In this document: in pieces, positions 23,479 to 30,658 of the stretch
Numbering within the stretch: the stretch's first letter is position 1
How the letters are laid out: each line of letters starts with the position of its first letter
Assembly (NCBI GenBank): GCA_017482195.1
Contig: JAFUNM010000039.1
Coordinates: forward strand, 1-34,663
DNA: 34,663 nt
Reading direction: 5' to 3'
Origin: Clostridia bacterium
GTDB taxonomy: Bacteria > Bacillota > Clostridia > Oscillospirales > QAKW01
Translations under genes and position numbers: made by a program
Notes under the pieces: generated by a model
What the model saw: the letters and a program-made list of their open reading frames with translations, nothing else
What the model was told of the DNA's origin: nothing
The model's database searches: none

Positions 23479-23507
23479 TTGACGGGAAAGTGGAAATATG
23501 ATAGAAT
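23479..23507 (+). promoter_or_regulatory. Promoter of the acyltransferase-FKBP operon
   Basis: TTGACG (23479-23484), 17 bases, TAGAAT (23502-23507), about 33 bases before the start codon. Confidence 0.75.
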
Positions 23508-23539
23508 ATTTTTTAATGATTTGATAAGGAGTCTTGATT

Positions 23540-24259
23540 ATGCTGCGTACCGTTGGTATGATTCTTTATGTGGCGGGGTATTTGATCTCTCATCTGCCCA
23601 TGCTGCTGAAGGCAAAGCTTTTGGAAAAGGATCCGGAAAAACATGCGGCGTACTGCCGCAATAAGATCGTTACCTTTATCCGCCGTTGCAATAGAGTGAT
23701 GGGTATGCAGGTGGAACTGCGGGGTGTAGAAAATATCCCCGATCATGCCACTTTGACCGTCTATAACCATCAGAGCCTTTTGGATGCCTTTGTGTTGATC
23801 GCCCATATGCCCAATACGGAATCAATGGTGGCAAAAAAAGAGCTGGAAAAGGCCCCGCTTCTGTCCAACTGGATGAAGGCGGGGAAATGCATCTTCATCG
23901 ACCGCTCTTCTCCCAGAGCCGGTATGCTCTGTATCAAACAGGGCGCAGAACTGTTGGCCAATAATATCAATGTGACCATCGCTCCGGAGGGTACCCGAAA
24001 TAACGGAGGGGAGCTGTTGGAATTTAAGGCTGGTGCCTTTAAAATGGCTACCCGTGCCGAAGTCCCTGTTTTGCCTCTTTGCATCGAGGGTACAGCAGCT
24101 ATGTTTGAAGCGAACGGCAAAAAACTGCGGCCGGGCAAGGTTCTTGTGACCATCCTGCCCCCGGTTCCCACCAAGGGGCTTACCAAAGAAGAACAAAAGG
24201 AACTGCCCGCAAAGGTGCGGGAGCAAATTCGCAATGTGCTGGAGGAAAATAAGAAATGA
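23540..24259 (+). CDS. plsC: 1-acyl-sn-glycerol-3-phosphate acyltransferase (PlsC-like)
   Basis: A 239-residue membrane-bound acyltransferase that would add a fatty acyl chain to lysophosphatidic acid to make phosphatidic acid. The HX4D motif is His77-x4-Asp82 in NHQSLLDAF, and the glycerol-phosphate binding motif is APEGTRNNG near residue 153. An N-terminal hydrophobic helix anchors it. The ATG at 23540 is chosen over a TTG at 23534 because AAGGAG lies eight bases upstream. The stop overlaps the FKBP lipoprotein start in an ATGA. The symbol rests on family resemblance. Confidence 0.88.
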   Translation: MLRTVGMILYVAGYLISHLPMLLKAKLLEKDPEKHAAYCRNKIVTFIRRCNRVMGMQVELRGVENIPDHATLTVYNHQSLLDAFVLIAHMPNTESMVAKKELEKAPLLSNWMKAGKCIFIDRSSPRAGMLCIKQGAELLANNINVTIAPEGTRNNGGELLEFKAGAFKMATRAEVPVLPLCIEGTAAMFEANGKKLRPGKVLVTILPPVPTKGLTKEEQKELPAKVREQIRNVLEENKK

Positions 24260-25320
24260 AAAAAAACGGACTGATCGCCCTGCTTTTGATTGCCGCGTTG
24301 GCTGTTACCGGCTGTGCTTCGACCAAAACCTATGCAGAGCTGAAGATCGAAAAGTATGTGACTTTAGGCGAATATAAAGGCTTGACTTATACCCCTGCGG
24401 ATACGTCGGTTTCCGACTATGCTTTTGAGGTGGCCGTTCAGAACGACCTGGCTGATAACGGTTATGAGGTGATCAATACTGTGGAACTGACCAAAGGCAC
24501 TGTTCAGGTGGGTGATGTTTGCAACATTGATTTCAAGGGGCTGAAGGATGGGGTTGCCTTTGAAGGCGGCACCTCTGAGGGCTATTCTCTGGAGATCGGC
24601 AGCGGCTCCTTTATTGACGGGTTTGAAGAAGGCCTGGTGGGAGTAGAGATCGGCAGTACCGTCAATCTGGACCTTACCTTCCCCGAGAATTATCAAAGTG
24701 CAGATCTGGCAGGTCAGGATGTGGTTTTTGAAGTGACTGTTCATTCCGTCACCAAGCGAAAGAGCTATCCCGAAATGACCGCTGAGATCGCAACCAAGTT
24801 GGATTCCACCGCCGCTACTGTGGATGAATACTATTCCAATAAGAAGGCTGCCATGGAGGCTGATAATGTACTGGCCGCCGAGGAATCTCTCAAAGATACC
24901 CTCTGGACGGCCGCCATCAATAATATGACCATTGCCGAGGAATTGCCTCAGAATCTGGTAAAGGATGCCGTAGAGGAATTTACCTCTTATTATGAAATGT
25001 ACGCCACCCAGAGCGCCTACGATTCTTTGGAGGAGTGGCTCACGGCCAATAATATGACTACGGATTATTTCAATCAGCAGGCAGAGGCTTATGCGCAGTC
25101 CGTGGTAGTCAGCCAGCTGGCTGCCTATGCGATCGCCGATGCAGAAGGATTCACAGTTACCGAGGAATTGTATCAGGAAAAGGCAAAAGAATTTGCTACC
25201 GCTTCCGGATATTCCGATGTGGATCAGTATATTAAAGAAGTGGGAGAGGCTCCCATTAAGGATCAGGCTGTGATGGATTACGCAGTGGATCTGGTCGTCG
25301 AAAACGCATTGGCTCAGTAA
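24256..25320 (+). CDS. Lipoprotein with FKBP-type/trigger-factor-like prolyl isomerase domain
   Basis: A 354-residue exported lipoprotein. The signal has lipobox V-T-G-Cys20. Residues about 85-165 form an FKBP domain of trigger-factor type (VQVGDVCNIDFKG, LEIGSGSFIDGFEEGLVGVEIG, DVVFEVTVHSV). The rest, about 170-354, is helical like the trigger factor C-terminal chaperone arms. It lacks the ribosome-binding N-domain. The layout suggests an extracytoplasmic foldase that helps secreted proteins fold, in the role of PrsA. It is translationally coupled to the acyltransferase gene and followed by a strong terminator. Confidence 0.85.
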   Translation: MKKNGLIALLLIAALAVTGCASTKTYAELKIEKYVTLGEYKGLTYTPADTSVSDYAFEVAVQNDLADNGYEVINTVELTKGTVQVGDVCNIDFKGLKDGVAFEGGTSEGYSLEIGSGSFIDGFEEGLVGVEIGSTVNLDLTFPENYQSADLAGQDVVFEVTVHSVTKRKSYPEMTAEIATKLDSTAATVDEYYSNKKAAMEADNVLAAEESLKDTLWTAAINNMTIAEELPQNLVKDAVEEFTSYYEMYATQSAYDSLEEWLTANNMTTDYFNQQAEAYAQSVVVSQLAAYAIADAEGFTVTEELYQEKAKEFATASGYSDVDQYIKEVGEAPIKDQAVMDYAVDLVVENALAQ

Positions 25321-25323
25321 AGC

Positions 25324-25353
25324 AAAAATGCTCCCCGTCGGGGAGCATTTTTT
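25324..25353. terminator. Bidirectional terminator between FKBP and GT2 genes
   Basis: A 13-bp stem with loop GTC (25324-25336 / 25340-25352), ending in a T-run. On the minus strand its A-run becomes a T-run for the GT2 gene. Confidence 0.92.
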
Positions 25354-26290
25354 ATTCCTCATAAGAGAGATATTCTTTTTCGATGCAGATGGGACGCTGT
25401 TTGGCCTCAATATAGATCCTTGCCAGGTATTCACCGATCATGCCCAGGATGATCAGCTGGATGCCGCCCATCAGCAGGATCAGTACCACGATCGTGGCAT
25501 AACCGGAAACATGGATATGTCCGGTTAGCTTTTGGATCACCACTACGATCAGGTAGATGATTGCCGCCAGAGAGGTGCCGGCGCCCAGATAGGTGGCCAG
25601 CCGCAGCGGAAAGGTGGTGAAGGAGAGAAAGCCTTCGCAGGCATATTTCAGCAGTTTTTTAAAGGACCAGGAGGTTTTGCCTGCATTCCGTTCCTCGGCG
25701 ATATAGGGGATATACTCAGTATTAAAGCCTACCCAGGAAAAGATCCCTTTGGAGAATCGATGATATTCCCGCATCCCCACAATGGCTTTTGCCATTCCGT
25801 TGCGGAAGGTGCGGAAGTCGCTGGCATCAGAACGAAAATCAATGTCACAGACCTTGTTGATCAGTCGGTAGAACATGGATTTGCAGAAGGTCATAAACCG
25901 ACTTTCCCGCCGTTTTTCCTGATAGGCAGCGATGCAATCCAGATCTTCATCGGCATCCAGCAACTCCACCATTTGCAGTACCACCTCCGGGCGCTGCTGC
26001 AGATCGGCATCGATTACGGTGACATAGTCCCCCGCCGCGTGTTGCAGCCCTGCATAGATGGCGGCCTCTTTGCCGAAATTTCGGGAGAACTGTACCAGCT
26101 TCAGCTTGCTTTCGGGGTGCTCTCTGCGCAGTGTAAGCAGCCGTTTCCAGGTGGCATCCTTACTGCCGTCATTGATGAAGATGTATTCAAAATCCGTGAT
26201 CTTTCCCGATAAGACCTGTTCACAGGTTTCATAGAAAAGGGCTACATTGTCCTGCTCGTTATAGCAGGGTATGATCAGTGAAAGCTTCAT
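25352..26290 (-). CDS. Glycosyltransferase family 2 (bactoprenol/dolichol-phosphate type)
   Basis: A 312-residue enzyme moving a sugar from a nucleotide to a lipid carrier, acting at the membrane. The GT-A domain starts LSLIIPCYNEQDNV, with INDGSKD and the metal-binding VIDADLQQRP near residues 88-98. The C-terminal part has two membrane helices (about 230-258 and 265-295) as in GtrB/DPM-type enzymes. It lies nine bases downstream of the CehA/McbA-type gene and shares its promoter. There is no flippase gene beside it. Its substrate is not known. Confidence 0.9.
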   Translation of the reverse strand: MKLSLIIPCYNEQDNVALFYETCEQVLSGKITDFEYIFINDGSKDATWKRLLTLRREHPESKLKLVQFSRNFGKEAAIYAGLQHAAGDYVTVIDADLQQRPEVVLQMVELLDADEDLDCIAAYQEKRRESRFMTFCKSMFYRLINKVCDIDFRSDASDFRTFRNGMAKAIVGMREYHRFSKGIFSWVGFNTEYIPYIAEERNAGKTSWSFKKLLKYACEGFLSFTTFPLRLATYLGAGTSLAAIIYLIVVVIQKLTGHIHVSGYATIVVLILLMGGIQLIILGMIGEYLARIYIEAKQRPICIEKEYLSYEE

Positions 26291-26299
26291 AAAAACTCC

Positions 26300-27709
26300 T
26301 TAAATATGCGGTTTTTTACCGGAGAGCAGATAGGAACTGCAGGTGGGCGGGCCGTTTCGCTGAAGATCTCGCCAATGCTCGATCCGCTCCAGCATTTTAT
26401 CGGTGGGGAGAATGGGGGCATCGATCCCTGCATAGCGGCGATAATAGTTGTCCACCCGATCTGCCATGGCTGAAAGCAATTCTCCGTTTTCCTCACCGGT
26501 GAGATACCGGCGCATGGCAGGACCTTCGCCTTCGGCTATATGGCGGGTCTCGGTGAAATAGTTGTTTAAAAGGAACTGTGCGTAGGTCACCAGGCGCAAA
26601 GAACCGTAGCAACGGTATTCAGGCAGGTGAGGATCATTGTTCCCCTCCACCGATACGCAAAGGCCGGCTTTCAGGGCGTCTAAAATGCTCTCGGTGGTAT
26701 TGTCCTTGGCAAAGACCACCGAATAGCGGGTGTTGAAGTCCCGATTATTGAAGCCGTGAATATCGCTGGTGCCCATGATGGTAATAGCGTTTCCCTTGGC
26801 GGTCCATTCCTGCCAGCGAGCCAGCGTTAGGTTGATGCCGATGTGGCCAATACCGCCGCCTACCTCCATGGCATCGAATTTGCCGCTGTTCAGCAGCAAC
26901 TCTAAGAATTCGGGGGTGATATTATAGGTGTGAGAACCGCCGTGATGCCAGTAAGGATGTGCGATCACCGCGATACCGCCGAAGGAATGGATCTTATCGG
27001 CTGCCCACATGGCCATGGCATACCGTGCCCGATATTGAGCGGGGATGCGGTCAGAAAGTTCCTTTTCAATAGCCTTGTATTCTTTTTCATAGGTGGGACG
27101 GTCGTGGACATAGATCTCGGCCACACTGCCTGTCCCTCCCACATGGACCAGATGGACCATGCTGCCGGGAGTATGAACCTCTTCGCCGCGAATAAGGTGC
27201 AGGCCCAGAGGGATTCCATCATAACCGTCTAAAAGCTCTGCGCCGGGGTAGTAGCGGTTGTGGTCAGTCAATACAAAAAAATCATAGCCATATTCCCGGA
27301 AGAGGCTGGCGACCATGCCGGGATCCTCCGTACCGTCGGAACGGTAGCTGTGGGAATGAAAATCACCTTTTAAGGGCCTTAAACCGTAAAGATCATCTTG
27401 AAGGGCATAGACATGGACAGAGCCCAGCGGTTTTTCGTCATCTGAAATGTCGATCCAGTATTCGCCCTCCCCCTCAAAGAGATGGGAGAATTTTAGGATG
27501 CCCTTGTGCCCTTTGACCGTAAGATCGGTTTTGTGGATCGCGTAATGATAGTCTTCCACATCCGCAAATAAGGCATTGATGCGAACCGTATACTCCTTGT
27601 CCTCCCAAAACATAAAGGTACGCTGGGTGGCGGTGACAGTGATCTCATTGACCTGCCCGGCTTTCAGTAAAGAGGGCCAGGCAGCATAGTGAGTGATAGT
27701 CTGATACAT
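26300..27709 (-). CDS. CehA/McbA family metallohydrolase (PHP domain)
   Basis: A 469-residue cytoplasmic protein with no signal peptide. The N-terminal 110 residues form a beta-rich domain, and the PHP domain starts at GDFHSHSYRSDG (His118, His120), followed by VLTDHN, RGEEVH, AHPYWHH and TSDIHG, all metal-site motifs of the PHP superfamily. CehA/McbA members hydrolyse carbamate or phosphate esters, but most homologues have no known substrate. GAGAGGGG precedes the ATG at 27709, and a good promoter lies at 27739-27767. It is cotranscribed with the GT2 gene. Confidence 0.85.
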   Translation of the reverse strand: MYQTITHYAAWPSLLKAGQVNEITVTATQRTFMFWEDKEYTVRINALFADVEDYHYAIHKTDLTVKGHKGILKFSHLFEGEGEYWIDISDDEKPLGSVHVYALQDDLYGLRPLKGDFHSHSYRSDGTEDPGMVASLFREYGYDFFVLTDHNRYYPGAELLDGYDGIPLGLHLIRGEEVHTPGSMVHLVHVGGTGSVAEIYVHDRPTYEKEYKAIEKELSDRIPAQYRARYAMAMWAADKIHSFGGIAVIAHPYWHHGGSHTYNITPEFLELLLNSGKFDAMEVGGGIGHIGINLTLARWQEWTAKGNAITIMGTSDIHGFNNRDFNTRYSVVFAKDNTTESILDALKAGLCVSVEGNNDPHLPEYRCYGSLRLVTYAQFLLNNYFTETRHIAEGEGPAMRRYLTGEENGELLSAMADRVDNYYRRYAGIDAPILPTDKMLERIEHWRDLQRNGPPTCSSYLLSGKKPHI

Positions 27710-27738
27710 TGAAAGACCCCTCTCATATTATTTACTTA

Positions 27739-27767
27739 ATCATATCAAACTAAAAAAAGGATTGCAA
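27739..27767 (-). promoter_or_regulatory. Promoter of the metallohydrolase-GT2 operon
   Basis: On the minus strand TTGCAA (27762-27767), 17 bases, TATGAT (27739-27744), about 30 bases before the start codon. Confidence 0.68.
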
Positions 27768-27784
27768 GGAGTTTGTTCTCATTC

Positions 27785-27813
27785 TTGCATTTTTACAGAG
27801 ATAATGGTAAAAT
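27785..27813 (+). promoter_or_regulatory. Promoter of the HAD-RadC operon
   Basis: TTGCAT (27785-27790), 17 bases, TAAAAT (27808-27813), in a divergent arrangement with the promoter at 27739. Confidence 0.65.
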
Positions 27814-27836
27814 TTCTAAAAAGGAGGTCGATTTTT

Positions 27837-28613
27837 ATGAGTTTAAAAGAGAAAAAAGGCTTCATCTGCGACATGGACGGAGTGATTTATTATCAGAATC
27901 ATCTGCTGCCTGGTGCTAAGGAGTTCGTGGATTGGCTTTATAAAGAGAATAAAAAGTTTTTATTTTTAACTAATAGTTCCGAGCGCTCTCCCAAGGAACT
28001 TTCTATGAAGATGCAGCGGCTGGGCTTGGAAATCGATGAATCTCATTTTTATACTTCTGCGCTGTCAACCGCAGCCTATCTGAAAAAGCAGAAACCCGGC
28101 TGTACGGCCTACGTAATCGGGGAGCCCGGTTTGATGAATGCTTTGTATGATGCGGGCATTTCTATGAATGATATGAACCCCGATTATGTGGTAGTAGGGG
28201 AGACAAATAATTATAATTTCGCGGCGATCCGTAAGGCAGTCAAGCTGCTGCAGTCCGGAGCTCAGCTGATCGGAACCAATACCGACCTGACCGGCCCGGA
28301 TTCCGACGGTGCGCCCATCCCCGCCTGTCGCGCCCTCATCGCACCGATCGAAATGGCCACCGGTAAGCAGGCCTATTTCTTAGGAAAGCCCAATCCATTG
28401 ATGATGCGTTGTGGCTTGAATTTGCTGGGCTGTAGGGAAGAGGATGTGGTGATCATCGGCGACCGGATGGATACAGATATTGTGGCCGGCATTGAGTCGG
28501 AGATCGATACCGTACTGGTGTTGAGCGGAGTCACCTCCAAAGAGGATCTGGAGCGATTCCCCTACCGTCCGCAACATATTTTAAATGGGATCGGAGAGGT
28601 AATGCGTCATTGA
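27837..28613 (+). CDS. HAD-IIA family phosphatase (NagD-like)
   Basis: A 258-residue cytoplasmic phosphatase. The nucleophile Asp12 and acid Asp14 lie in CDMDGVIYY; motif II is TNSSERS; motif III/IV are GKPNPLMM and IIGDRMDTDIVAG. The cap is the IIA type as in NagD/AraL, which dephosphorylate nucleotides or sugar phosphates, often as metabolite-repair enzymes. The start is chosen at 27837, nine bases after AAGGAGG; the frame is open to 27762, but that would cover the promoter. It overlaps RadC by four bases. Confidence 0.9.
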   Translation: MSLKEKKGFICDMDGVIYYQNHLLPGAKEFVDWLYKENKKFLFLTNSSERSPKELSMKMQRLGLEIDESHFYTSALSTAAYLKKQKPGCTAYVIGEPGLMNALYDAGISMNDMNPDYVVVGETNNYNFAAIRKAVKLLQSGAQLIGTNTDLTGPDSDGAPIPACRALIAPIEMATGKQAYFLGKPNPLMMRCGLNLLGCREEDVVIIGDRMDTDIVAGIESEIDTVLVLSGVTSKEDLERFPYRPQHILNGIGEVMRH

Positions 28614-29311
28614 GTAATCAAAAATCTGTACACGACGGACATCGGGAACGCCTGCGCCAGCGCTATCTGCAAAATGGGATCGAGGGCTTTTCCGATCATG
28701 AACTGTTGGAGCTGATCTTGGGTTATTCCATCAGCCGAAAAGATACTAATCCCATCGGTCATGAGCTGATCGATCGCTTCGGAGACCTGCGGGGTGTTAT
28801 GGAGGCAGAGCCTCAGGATCTGGTGGCGGTAGACAATGTGGGTGACTATACCGCCTTCTTGCTGCATCTTTTACCTGGAATCGCACGCCGCTATTACGAG
28901 GAGTCCGGCAACGGCCAACTGTGTTTCTCCAATACGGAGCGAATGATCGACTTTTTTACCCGCCGCTTTGTGGGCAGTAAAAACGAATGTCTTTATGCGG
29001 CCTTTTTGGACGAAAATTACAACCTGATTTACTGTGAAAAACAATTTGAAGGCTCGGTCAACTCGGTAGAGATCCATTCCATAAAGATTGTCAAAGCTGC
29101 CCAGCGCAGCGGCAGCAGTTATGTGGTGATCGCTCATAATCATAATACCGATTCCAATCCTTCAACCCAGGATGGTCGTGCCACCGGCCTTCTGGCGAAA
29201 AGCTTAGATAGGGGGGGTATCCAGCTACTGGATCATATCGTCATTTGTGGGAACCAGGGCACATCTATGAAGGAAAGCGGCCACTTCGCTCAATTCGTAG
29301 ACATCCGATAA
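28610..29311 (+). CDS. radC: RadC family JAB-domain protein
   Basis: A 233-residue protein of the RadC/UPF0758 family. The start is TTG in a TTGA overlap with the HAD stop; GGAGAGG lies upstream. The N-terminal half is a helix-hairpin-helix-like region (GFSDHELLELILGY, with a DFR-like FGDLRGVMEA). The C-terminal JAB/MPN domain has the metal motif HNHNTDSNPSTQD, so H-x-H-x7-S-x2-D is kept, though the usual PSG is replaced by NTD. RadC is a nuclease-fold protein of unclear role, often found in mobile elements; this copy is chromosomal and next to a housekeeping gene. Confidence 0.88.
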   Translation: MSNQKSVHDGHRERLRQRYLQNGIEGFSDHELLELILGYSISRKDTNPIGHELIDRFGDLRGVMEAEPQDLVAVDNVGDYTAFLLHLLPGIARRYYEESGNGQLCFSNTERMIDFFTRRFVGSKNECLYAAFLDENYNLIYCEKQFEGSVNSVEIHSIKIVKAAQRSGSSYVVIAHNHNTDSNPSTQDGRATGLLAKSLDRGGIQLLDHIVICGNQGTSMKESGHFAQFVDIR

Positions 29312-29318
29312 ATCTTGC

Positions 29319-29353
29319 CATGGGAAAAACTGCCGTCGGCAGTTTTTCCCATG
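29319..29353 (+). terminator. Terminator after radC
   Basis: A 16-bp perfect stem with loop GTC (29319-29334 / 29338-29353) containing AAAACTGCC/GGCAGTTTT. The T-run lies inside the 3' arm. Confidence 0.8.
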
Positions 29354-29383
29354 CCCGGCGGCTATTTCACCGCCGACTTTTCG

Positions 29384-29412
29384 TTGACATCCCTGTATTT
29401 TTTTGCTATACT
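29384..29412 (+). promoter_or_regulatory. Promoter of the tRNA-Pro region
   Basis: Perfect TTGACA (29384-29389), 17 bases, TATACT (29407-29412). It is the only good promoter before the intact tRNA-Pro, so it likely drives both the truncated copy and the tRNA. Confidence 0.82.
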
Positions 29413-29445
29413 AATCTTTATAAAAAAGAAATAAAAGAAAGTTTA

Positions 29446-29502
29446 AGCGTGGTACAGTTGGTAGCACGGGTGGTTTGGGAGCGTGCCCAGGGCGAAACAC
29501 CG
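29446..29502 (+). pseudogene. Truncated tRNA-Pro-like gene
   Basis: The D-arm and anticodon half match tRNA-Pro: GTGGTACAGTTGGTAGCACG resembles its D-arm, and CGGGTGGTTTGGGA is identical to the intact gene's anticodon 5' stem and loop. After the anticodon loop the match ends, and there is no T-arm or acceptor 3' strand. It diverges in the D-arm, so it was a separate gene copy before it was broken. Confidence 0.6.
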
Positions 29503-29640
29503 TAGAAAAACAAAAAGCCCGAAAAGCCTTTGTTTATGCGGACTTTCCGCACTTTTGGGAAACTCAAAAATGCGTGGATTTTGAGTTTGACCACAGTTTG
29601 TCCCACTTCCACGCAAAAAGAATAAAAATTAAATAGATAT
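29503..29640. other. Spacer between the two tRNA-Pro sequences, with overlapping hairpins
   Basis: No gene is seen. It holds a small stem TGCGGA/TCCGCA (about 29537-29551) and two stems that cannot form together: AACTCAAAA/TTTTGAGTT (29561-29587) and TGCGTGGA/TCCACGCA (29571-29615). The function is unknown; it may be debris of an older integration. Confidence 0.5.
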
Positions 29641-29716
29641 CCGGGTGTGGCGCAGCTGGGAGCGCGGGTGGTTTGGGACCATCAGGCCGCAGGTTCGATC
29701 CCTGTCACTCGGACCA
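29641..29716 (+). tRNA. tRNA-Pro (anticodon TGG)
   Basis: A complete 76-nt tRNA. Acceptor stem CCGGGTG/CACTCGG (one G-T pair), anticodon loop TTTGGGA giving TGG, T-arm with GGTTCGATCC, discriminator A and encoded CCA. It reads toward the integrative element, whose integrase gene lies 0.9 kb downstream, so its 3' part is the likely attachment site. Confidence 0.95.
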
Positions 29717-29717
29717 T

Positions 29718-29763
29718 ATCGAGTGTTCATAACGAATCTCAAGTTTTGAACACTCGATTTTCA
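29718..29763 (+). terminator. Inverted repeat/terminator after tRNA-Pro
   Basis: A perfect 12-bp inverted repeat, ATCGAGTGTTCA (29718-29729) and its complement (29747-29758), with a 17-base loop and TTTTC afterward. It starts two bases after the tRNA CCA. It is a terminator of the tRNA or part of the element end. Confidence 0.7.
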
Positions 29764-29828
29764 ATTCACAAACTATTGGAGAAAAAAGCGAAGCACAACA
29801 ATATTAAACTGTTAAAAGGAGGTTTGTT

Positions 29829-30383
29829 ATGAAGTGCTGTAAAAAGAAAATATCAATAAAAAAAGCTACTGACTTTAACGAGAACTCTGTATCTCTTTTG
29901 CTAAACACAGCTAAAGCAGAATATGATAATGAGCATAATCGAACAAGCGTAATAGATTCTAAAACCAATATTTCACTTCCAATTATTACTGCCTTTTTTC
30001 TCGCATTGGTACAACTTAATGACTATAAGTACATCTTTCAACTTCCAACAGACACCTTTCTTCATTGGATATTACCTGCAACATTATTTTTCTCTTACAC
30101 ATGTGCTCTTGTTTTAGGAATAATCTCTGTTTTCTTAATGACACGTGTGATATTTGCCCACAACTACAAAACGTTAAAAACACGTGATCTATACGATACA
30201 GACTATTTGAAAAATCCAGCGCTTAACTTTTCTATACAGTTAATTAGGTTATATTGCGAATGTAGCGAATTTAACAAATCTCAAAATGATAAGCGAATTA
30301 GATTATACAAGTATAGCTGGATAGTAATGTTTATAACCTTATGTCTGTATTTGGTATACATCATATTAAAATCAAACATCTAA
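29829..30383 (+). CDS. Three-helix membrane protein of the cargo cassette (unknown function)
   Basis: A 184-residue protein with AT-rich codons unlike the chromosomal genes. A soluble N-terminal region (1-46) contains E-x6-R-x4-D-x-K just before helix 1 (about 47-63). Helix 2 is about 80-107 and helix 3 about 162-180, with a cytoplasmic-looking loop (110-160) rich in charged residues and Cys143/Cys145. This layout resembles the SLATT and Pycsar TM effector families, small membrane proteins of phage defence that act by damaging the membrane. No nucleotide-cyclase or reverse transcriptase gene is adjacent. AAAGGAGG precedes the ATG. The assignment is inference from layout only. Confidence 0.6.
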   Translation: MKCCKKKISIKKATDFNENSVSLLLNTAKAEYDNEHNRTSVIDSKTNISLPIITAFFLALVQLNDYKYIFQLPTDTFLHWILPATLFFSYTCALVLGIISVFLMTRVIFAHNYKTLKTRDLYDTDYLKNPALNFSIQLIRLYCECSEFNKSQNDKRIRLYKYSWIVMFITLCLYLVYIILKSNI

Positions 30384-30396
30384 AAGGAGTAATAAA

Positions 30397-30567
30397 ATGT
30401 CGGACGAAGCAAAAAAAGTAATTGAAACAATTAAAAAAGGAGAACTTCCTCCGTTGTCCTCAAATAGCACCGCTGACAGCAAAGGTACACAGACTTTACA
30501 ACATGGTATCAACCTCACAGAATTCGATCTCCATACAAGAAAAAACACGTCAAAAGACAAGAAATAG
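30397..30567 (+). CDS. 56-residue protein of the cargo cassette (unknown function)
   Basis: A small polar protein starting MSDEAKKVIETIKKGELPP, ending in the basic tail TRKNTSKDKK. AAAAGGAG lies about eight bases before the ATG, and the gene starts 13 bases after the membrane protein, so the two form an operon. It is hydrophilic throughout, with no cysteine. It could be a partner, an antitoxin or a sensor of the membrane protein. I do not recognise a family. It ends in TAG, a stop not used in any chromosomal gene of the window. Confidence 0.6.
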   Translation: MSDEAKKVIETIKKGELPPLSSNSTADSKGTQTLQHGINLTEFDLHTRKNTSKDKK

Positions 30568-30631
30568 TTCACCGATTTATTTGGATAACATTTTAATCAT
30601 AGTTTTCTTTGTTTACTGCAAACCAATTTTT

Positions 30632-30658
30632 GAGGGCGCCTTAGTCGGCGCCCTCTTT
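30632..30658 (+). terminator. Terminator of the cargo cassette
   Basis: Nine-bp GC stem GAGGGCGCC/GGCGCCCTC (30632-30640 / 30646-30654), six-base loop, four T. The stop of the convergent integrase lies in the loop. Confidence 0.85.

Noticed and set aside
29446..29716. A tRNA-Pro split by an intron
   Set aside because: The downstream tRNA is complete by itself, so the upstream half is a separate truncated copy.
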